Assembly: GCF_000192475.1 (NCBI RefSeq)
Contig: NZ_AEYW01000028.1
Span: 1 to 64,000, forward strand
From: Ruegeria conchae
GTDB lineage: Bacteria; Pseudomonadota; Alphaproteobacteria; Rhodobacterales; Rhodobacteraceae
Reading direction: 5' to 3'
Length of the DNA: 64,000 nucleotides
In this document: positions 59,016 through 64,000 of the stretch, piece by piece
How positions within the stretch are numbered: position 1 is the first letter of the stretch
Layout of the letters: each line of letters opens with the position of its first letter
Program-made: the position numbers and the translations under genes
Notes under the pieces: generated by a model
The model's database searches: none
The model's input: the letters and a program-made list of their open reading frames with translations, nothing else
What the model was told of the DNA's origin: nothing

Positions 59016-61102
59016 CGCCGGCGCGGCGCGAAAATCTTGAGCGTCTCTTAAAGCCGCGCCACATCGCGTTTATTGGTGGACGTGATGCGACCATTGCCGT
59101 GCGCGAAGCCCGCCGGCGTGGATTTCAAGGGCAAATGTGGGCCGTTAATCCCAAACGCGCCGATCTGGATGGCGTGGGCTGTGTTCCCAGCATCTCGGAC
59201 CTGCCGGAGCCACCTGATGCCGTCTATCTCGCTATCCCTGCGGCCGGGGTGACTGATGCCCTGAGAGAATTGGAGCAGATGGGTGCAGGTGGCGTCGTTT
59301 GTTTTTCCGCGGGCTTCAAGGAAACTGGCGACATACAATCGGAACGAGATCTGATCGAAGTCGCCGGAGATATGGCTCTGATCGGCCCAAACTGCTATGG
59401 CATGATCAACTATATCGACAATGCCGCTCTTTGGTCATTTGAACATGGCGGCTGGTCGCCGGGATACGGTGCGGCGATCATTACCCAGTCCGGTATGTTC
59501 TCATCCGACATCACCATGAGCGCGCGTTCATTGCCAATGGCCTACATGGTTTCTGCAGGCAATCAGGCGGTCTTGGGGATTGAGGAATTCCTGGATGCCT
59601 TTGCTGAAGACCCGGCTGTGCGCGCCATTGGATTGCACATCGAAGGGTTGCGTGACATTGCTGCTTTTGAACGCGCCGCGCTGAAAGCCCTGGATCGGGG
59701 GGTTCCGGTTGTCGCACTGAAGACCGGCAATTCCGCCATTGGGGCGACTCTGACGGTCAGTCACACCGGCTCTCTGTCCGGTTCGAGCGAGCTTTATCAG
59801 GCACTGTTTGATCGCACCGGGGTGATCGACGTCACCAGCCCTTCGCAGTTTCTGGAAACGCTGAAGTACCTCTGCGTAGCAGGCGCGCCGCAAGGCAGGC
59901 GTGTCGCTGGCTTTACCTGTTCTGGGGGCGGGGCGACGATGCTCGCAGATCACTCGGAAAGGATTGGTGTGTGCTTTCCCAAAGTGGGCTCTGCAGGGCA
60001 GGAAAGCCTGACCAGTTTGCTGCCTGAGATCGCGACGGTTTCCAACCCGCTGGATTATACGACCCCGATCTGGGGACAGGGCGATAAGACTTACCCGGTT
60101 TTTGCCACGGCGCTATCGGCCCTCAACGCGGATCTGGCTGTTCTGGTGCAGGACTACCCGGCAGAAGGGTTGGACGCGTCCAAGATCTACTACCAGAACG
60201 ATGCTGCAGCTTTTGCGCAGGCCGCTCAGGAACACTCCGTCCCGGCAGCGATCTGCGCGACCCTACCTGAAAATCTTGATCGTGGGACCCGCAGACATCT
60301 CATTGAACTGGGGGTTGCGCCTATGCAGGGTATTCACGAGACGTTGAATGCCATGCGTGATGCTATTTGGTGGTCCGAAGCAAGGGCGCGGACAAGGATT
60401 GACCGGCCTGCTGCCTTGCGACCCGGTGCAACTATACAGAACCCAATGGTATTGACCGAAGACAAAGGTAAATCCTGGCTCAGGCAAATGGCTGTTGCTG
60501 TGCCAAACGGACATGTCTGCAATGCGGCCGAGGCAGCTGGCGTTGCGCAGGATATCGGCTATCCGGTCGCACTGAAAATGATGTCACCAAGCTTGCCTCA
60601 CAAGACCGAAGCGGGCGCGGTCGCTTTGGGGATCAAGGATGCAGAGGGGCTGTCTTCGGCGATCAAGGCAATGACGGCATCGGTTGCGGCGTATGACCGC
60701 GCGGCGGTGACGGATCGCTTCCTGATCGAAGCCATGTCGCCCAAGCCGCTTGCAGAGCTGATCGTCACGCTGCGTGCTGATCCGCAATTTGGTCCCAGTT
60801 TGGTCATCGGTAGCGGCGGTGTTTTGACCGAATTGGTCCGAGATGCGCGCACTGTGTTGTTGCCTGCCTCAAAAGACGAGATCGAGCGCGCATTGTGTTC
60901 GCTCCGTGTAGCTCGCTTGTTAGAGGGGTACCGGGGCAGTCGACAGGCGGACATTCCACGAATTGCGGATGCGCTACACCGGTTGTGCACTGAATTCCTA
61001 AAGGCGCGCGGCGAGGTCGCAGAAATCGAGATCAACCCTATGTTTGTCTACCCAGATCACATCGTCGCCGTTGATGCCCTGATCCAGGTGCCCCGGTCAT
61101 GA
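59012..61102 (+). CDS. Acyl-CoA synthetase, ADP-forming type
   Basis: A 696-residue single-chain enzyme starting at ATG 59012 (ATGA overlap). The order is CoA-binding domain (about 1-120, PRHIAFIGGRDAT), succinyl-CoA ligase-like domains (about 140-440, LIGPNCYGMIN, TQSGMFSSDI, VSHTGSLSGSSELY) and a C-terminal ATP-grasp domain (about 480-690, YPVALKMMSPSLPHKTEAGAV, FLIEAMSPKPLAELIVTL, EIEINPMFVYPD). It activates a carboxylic acid to its CoA ester with ATP giving ADP and phosphate. In this cluster it would feed the acyl-CoA dehydrogenase. Confidence 0.9.
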   Translation: MTPARRENLERLLKPRHIAFIGGRDATIAVREARRRGFQGQMWAVNPKRADLDGVGCVPSISDLPEPPDAVYLAIPAAGVTDALRELEQMGAGGVVCFSAGFKETGDIQSERDLIEVAGDMALIGPNCYGMINYIDNAALWSFEHGGWSPGYGAAIITQSGMFSSDITMSARSLPMAYMVSAGNQAVLGIEEFLDAFAEDPAVRAIGLHIEGLRDIAAFERAALKALDRGVPVVALKTGNSAIGATLTVSHTGSLSGSSELYQALFDRTGVIDVTSPSQFLETLKYLCVAGAPQGRRVAGFTCSGGGATMLADHSERIGVCFPKVGSAGQESLTSLLPEIATVSNPLDYTTPIWGQGDKTYPVFATALSALNADLAVLVQDYPAEGLDASKIYYQNDAAAFAQAAQEHSVPAAICATLPENLDRGTRRHLIELGVAPMQGIHETLNAMRDAIWWSEARARTRIDRPAALRPGATIQNPMVLTEDKGKSWLRQMAVAVPNGHVCNAAEAAGVAQDIGYPVALKMMSPSLPHKTEAGAVALGIKDAEGLSSAIKAMTASVAAYDRAAVTDRFLIEAMSPKPLAELIVTLRADPQFGPSLVIGSGGVLTELVRDARTVLLPASKDEIERALCSLRVARLLEGYRGSRQADIPRIADALHRLCTEFLKARGEVAEIEINPMFVYPDHIVAVDALIQVPRS

Positions 61103-62241
61103 GCAGGAATAGGATCATACCCAATCCCGATCTGGCTGTTGGAGACGACAACAAGCAGCGGTGGAACCAGCCGGAATTTCGCCGGCATGGGTTCCACAAT
61201 GCATATCGGCTGTTCCGCCGATGTCTCATGGTGCGTTCCAGAGAGGTTTTGCAGCTGGAAGCCGCCGAGCAGAATCTGTGCGCCCGAGTGCCTGAACTGG
61301 CACAAATGCTTGCCCATCCGGCTTTCTCTGCGTTCTGCTGTTTAAAGAATGACCAGATCATTCTGGAAAAAGCCGCAGATGATTTTTCGACCTCAGCGCC
61401 GCATTCCATCCAGTCAGTGACAAAGCTACACATCCACTTAATCATAGGTCGTCTGCTTGCACAGGGGCTGTTGTCATTGGACGCGCAGGTCCGCGACTAT
61501 CTGCCGGGTATCGGCAGCGGGTATGCCGAGGCCAGCATTCAATCTCTGCTCGATATGAACGTCGATAACGACTTCACCGAGGATTATGCTGACCCCGATG
61601 CCGACTGCTATACTGAAGAGGTCGCCTTGGGTTGGCGCTTGCCCGGCGTGGGTGAAAAGGAAATCACGCTTGCGGAATTTGCGGCCTCGATTACTGGTTT
61701 CAGGGCAAACTCGGGGGTGCGACAAGCCGATTATAAATCCGCGAACACGGATGTCCTGACCCTGATAGCGGCCAAGGTTTCGCCCATTCCAATGGCTGAG
61801 CAAATCGAAGAGATTGCTGATGCCGCAGGATACGAGGGCGCGTTTCACATCAGCCTCAGCAAGGACGGGCACCCAGCGTTTTCCGGTGGCGGTTGCCTAA
61901 GCGTGCGCGACCTCGCGCGGTTCGGGTTGCTACTGGCGCGGGAAGGCCGCGACCTGCACGGTCGACCTATGGCCAACACCGGTTTCCTGCAAAAAACTCT
62001 GATCCGCCGCGCGCCAGCGATGACACCACCCAAGAATTGGCTCAAGTACTCAAACCAGACCATGACCGACGGTCGATTAATCGGTCATGCTGGCTATGGA
62101 GGGCAGTTCCTCATGGTGGATATGGTCACCGGCACCAGCTGTGCATTCTTAAGTGTGCTGGAGAATGACTCGGGTTACGATGACACCTATATGGGAGAGC
62201 TGGCCACAACGCTTCGAGACGTCTGCCTTTCTGTCATTTGA
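61099..62241 (+). CDS. Serine hydrolase, beta-lactamase/NylB-like
   Basis: A 380-residue hydrolase overlapping the previous gene by four bases. The SxxK nucleophile motif is SIQSVTKL, the tyrosine element is ADYKSANTDVL, and HAGYGGQ provides the third motif. Layout is close to 6-aminohexanoate-dimer hydrolase and related esterases. No signal peptide, so it is cytoplasmic. As the last gene of the operon it may hydrolyse an amide, lactone or CoA thioester in the pathway; which one is not evident. Confidence 0.85.
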   Translation: MSRNRIIPNPDLAVGDDNKQRWNQPEFRRHGFHNAYRLFRRCLMVRSREVLQLEAAEQNLCARVPELAQMLAHPAFSAFCCLKNDQIILEKAADDFSTSAPHSIQSVTKLHIHLIIGRLLAQGLLSLDAQVRDYLPGIGSGYAEASIQSLLDMNVDNDFTEDYADPDADCYTEEVALGWRLPGVGEKEITLAEFAASITGFRANSGVRQADYKSANTDVLTLIAAKVSPIPMAEQIEEIADAAGYEGAFHISLSKDGHPAFSGGGCLSVRDLARFGLLLAREGRDLHGRPMANTGFLQKTLIRRAPAMTPPKNWLKYSNQTMTDGRLIGHAGYGGQFLMVDMVTGTSCAFLSVLENDSGYDDTYMGELATTLRDVCLSVI

Positions 62242-62648
62242 CGGGTTTGCAGTTGCCGAGCTAGGTGTCAGCGGGGAAGGCACGGATTGGCCGCTTTGCA
62301 GTCCTTGACCTGGGCCGAATCTTTTAGAGTGATCCGACCCACTCTTCGATCATCCAGTTTCGATCACCTAAACTGAACTTCTTCTCAGCGCGGCATTTAC
62401 GTCTGTCGGGATATCCTGCCGAAGTTGTCAACAAGGCATGTCGCGGGTGTGACTCAACCCGCCTGAAGTCGCTTATCGCGGAGCAATTGTTCCAAACAAC
62501 AGCGCAGGTTTGTGACCCGTCCGTCCCGACATATTGCACTGCACGCGGAGGCAAAATGATTTTTGGTTGGCCAAAGGGTAAATAGAACTTCGATGTTTAA
62601 CTTCTGGTTCTGGGTTAAGAAGTTTTGAACAAACGGAGATTATCACGC
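62242..62648. other. Gap between operon end and truncated SDR gene
   Basis: About 400 bases. No gene, strong terminator or RNA was recognised. The last bases include ggag at 62635, the ribosome site of the SDR gene. Confidence 0.4.
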
Positions 62649-63003
62649 ATGGATATTGAAGGACTATCTGCGATCGTGACCGGGGCAGGATCAGGACTGG
62701 GGCTTGCTACTGCACAGGCGCTCAGCAAAGCCGGAGCACGAGTTACCTTGCTGGACCTCGATGAAGTTCGGGTAAAAAACGCGGCAGCGGAAATCGGCGC
62801 GCTTGGCATAGGTTGTGATGTTATCAACAGTTCTGCGGTCGAGGCCGCTTTGGATCTGGCCGAAGACCGGAGCGGACCAATTCGCATAGTTGTCAACTGT
62901 GCGGGCATCCCCGGCGGTATGCGACTTGTCGGACGGGACGGTCCAGTTGATATGGAAGCTTTCGCGAGGGTGATCAACGTCAACCTGATGGGAACCGTCA
63001 GCG
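62649..63003 (+). pseudogene. SDR-family dehydrogenase, 3' end removed by IS6 insertion
   Basis: The N-terminal 118 residues of a short-chain dehydrogenase: GLSAIVTGAGSGLGLATAQAL (cofactor loop, quoted in part as TGAGSGLG), LLDLDE (acidic NAD-selecting residue), VVNCAGIPGG and ARVINVNLMGTVSG. It resembles type 2 3-hydroxyacyl-CoA dehydrogenase (HSD17B10-like). Similarity ends where the IS6 left inverted repeat begins (63004), before the catalytic Ser-Tyr-Lys; the frame then runs through IS sequence to a stop at 63053. The product would be inactive. Confidence 0.85.
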
Positions 63004-63822
63004 GGTTCCGTTGCAAACTTTCGGCCATTGACGCTTTCGGAATTAACGAGTGAATGACTCGTCGGTCGTATCAAGTCGAAAGCCAGCTCATGATTTCCTT
63101 CAAAGGTGCACAGTATCCGAAAGATGTGATCTTATTCGCAGTATTCTTCTACGTTCGATACGGCGTTTCCTACCGCGATCTGGAAGAGATCATGGCAGAG
63201 CGCGGTGTTTCGGTCGATCACACCACGCTGAACCGCTGGGTGACACGGTACTCTTGCGCAATCGCTGAAACAGCACGCCGCCGCAAAGGCCCATGCGACC
63301 GCTCCTGGCGAATGGACGAAACGTATATTAAAGTAAAGGGATCATGGGCTTACCTCTACCGAGCGGTCGACAAACACGGCAAAACTCTCGATTTCATGCT
63401 TTCACACCGTCGGAACAAGCCTGCCGCCACTAAATTCTTTGCTCGAATGCTGGAGGTCAACGGCCTTCCACGCAAGATTGTCATCGACAAAAGTGGCGCC
63501 AACACAGCTGGTATCAAGGCGATCAACAAAATGCTGAAAGGCTTTGGCTGCCCGATCCCGATTGAGATGGTGAGACGGAAATACTTGAACAACATCGTGG
63601 AACAGGACCATCGTTTCATCAAAAGACGCATCCGGCCAATGCTAGGGTTCAAGGCGTTCGCTTCAGCGGCGGCAACCCTCGACGGAATCGAAGTGGCACA
63701 CATGATCCGCAAAGGTCAAATCACGCCCGGAGTCTGTCCGTTTCGGCAGTTTGCAGAGCTGGCCGCTTAGCCCGCCGGTACAACACTATCGCTGTCGCCA
63801 GTCAAAACTTCGCAACAGATCC
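63004..63822 (+). mobile_element. IS6-family insertion sequence, copy B
   Basis: An 819-bp element with imperfect 19-bp inverted repeats: GGTTCCGTTGCAAACTTTC at 63004-63022, and at 63804-63822 the complement of GGATCTGTTGCGAAGTTTT. The flanking octamers (cgtcagcg and ctgccgag) differ, so no target duplication. The genes on the two sides are unrelated fragments, which points to a deletion or replicon fusion at this element. It has the same orientation as copy A. Confidence 0.88.
63090..63770 (+). CDS. IS6-family transposase, copy B
   Basis: A 226-residue DDE transposase starting at ATG 63090 (MISFKGAQYPKD), aligned with the start of copy A. Catalytic residues lie in WRMDETY, VIDKSGAN and VEQDHRFIKRR. 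It is intact. By eye it is about 80% similar to copy A, with many silent and some amino-acid differences, so the two elements are distinct IS6 isoforms. Confidence 0.92.
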   Translation: MISFKGAQYPKDVILFAVFFYVRYGVSYRDLEEIMAERGVSVDHTTLNRWVTRYSCAIAETARRRKGPCDRSWRMDETYIKVKGSWAYLYRAVDKHGKTLDFMLSHRRNKPAATKFFARMLEVNGLPRKIVIDKSGANTAGIKAINKMLKGFGCPIPIEMVRRKYLNNIVEQDHRFIKRRIRPMLGFKAFASAAATLDGIEVAHMIRKGQITPGVCPFRQFAELAA

Positions 63823-64000
63823 CTGCCGAGATGATCCGGATCGCCCGGTCACGATCAGGTGGCGATGCCGCGGGAACACCAGAATTTCTTCAGGCGGAGG
63901 CGGCGCAACACATTCCTAGCCAACCGTTCGACGCCATTTGCGCGTTCAGCTTGCTTCACCTGGTGGACGACATACCCACCGTACTGGATGCAGCATTCCA
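63823..64000 (+). pseudogene. SAM-dependent methyltransferase fragment, 5' end removed, runs off window
   Basis: Immediately after the IS6 right end, the frame reads AEMIRIARSRSGG, then EFLQAEAAQHIPSQPFDAICAF and SLLHLVDDIPTVLDAAF to the window edge. The FDAICAFSLLHLVDD stretch is the post-II region of class I SAM-dependent methyltransferases. The N-terminal SAM-binding motif I is missing because of the IS boundary, so the gene is broken even though the 3' part continues beyond the window. Confidence 0.7.

Noticed and set aside
26699..63822. Classical composite transposon flanked by two identical IS6 copies
   Set aside because: The two copies differ in transposase and inverted-repeat sequence and neither has target duplications, so a simple composite transposon is not supported; only a looser IS6-mediated segment is proposed.
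1..64000. CRISPR arrays, tRNA and rRNA genes
   Set aside because: No regularly spaced direct repeats with unique spacers and no tRNA- or rRNA-like sequences were noticed on either strand.

Overview
This 64 kb window looks like part of a large repABC replicon (megaplasmid or chromid) of a marine alphaproteobacterium, most likely a Rhodobacterales/Roseobacter-group member. repABC modules are known only from Alphaproteobacteria. DUF1254 proteins, class III cyclases with TolB/TPR tails, BKACE and CaiD-like enzymes, and the type of intergenic repeat present also fit that group. No rRNA, tRNA or CRISPR array was seen.

Left part (1-20 kb, accessory): a tandem pair of secreted DUF1254/DUF1214 proteins, a secreted cupin, two class III adenylate cyclases with TolB-like and TPR domains, a related membrane TPR protein, a serine hydrolase, an arylsulfatase operon with two outer-membrane barrels, an SMR-like transporter and a GNAT acetyltransferase. 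There are two copies of a small tyrosine recombinase that share their upstream DNA. The second copy has lost its C-terminal catalytic end and is fused in frame to about 700 residues of an unrelated helical protein. A family of short intergenic repeats (around the core ctttgggctca) is visible only in this part.

Replication module (20-26.5 kb, minus strand): a Fic protein, then repC, repB and repA with a predicted antisense RNA between repB and repC, three perfect 16-bp parS-like palindromes (two inside repB), and a plasmid-type tyrosine recombinase.

Mobile boundary: two related IS6-family elements in the same orientation (26.7-27.5 and 63.0-63.8 kb) bracket the remaining 35 kb. Each has cut a gene: the first sits next to a 3' stub of a GlnT-like glutamine synthetase, and the second lies between a truncated SDR gene and a truncated SAM methyltransferase.

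Secreted signalling-like locus (27.8-32.7 kb): a periplasmic phosphatase-like protein whose catalytic Arg is replaced by Ser, a secreted protein with FAM20/HipA-like kinase motifs, a secreted metallophosphoesterase, a DUF4956 membrane protein and a YjiK-like propeller. This is the best candidate for an undescribed system. An autotransporter follows, then a patch of small secreted proteins and lipoproteins (35-42 kb) that contains several decaying genes.

Catabolic island (43.5-63 kb): two divergent transcription units and a GlxA/CdhR-type regulator. Gene content combines a Rut-like oxidative module (LLM monooxygenase, flavin reductase, RidA, alpha/beta hydrolase, aldehyde dehydrogenase) with a carnitine-like CoA module (CaiB-type transferase, CaiD-like hydratase, acyl-CoA dehydrogenase, 3-hydroxyacyl/carnitine dehydrogenase, BKACE, ADP-forming acyl-CoA synthetase) and a complete betaine/polyamine-type ABC importer. 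Two genes are unusual fusions: CoA-transferase with flavin reductase, and BKACE with the ABC ATPase. The likely substrate is a quaternary-amine or N-heterocyclic betaine, inferred from gene content only.
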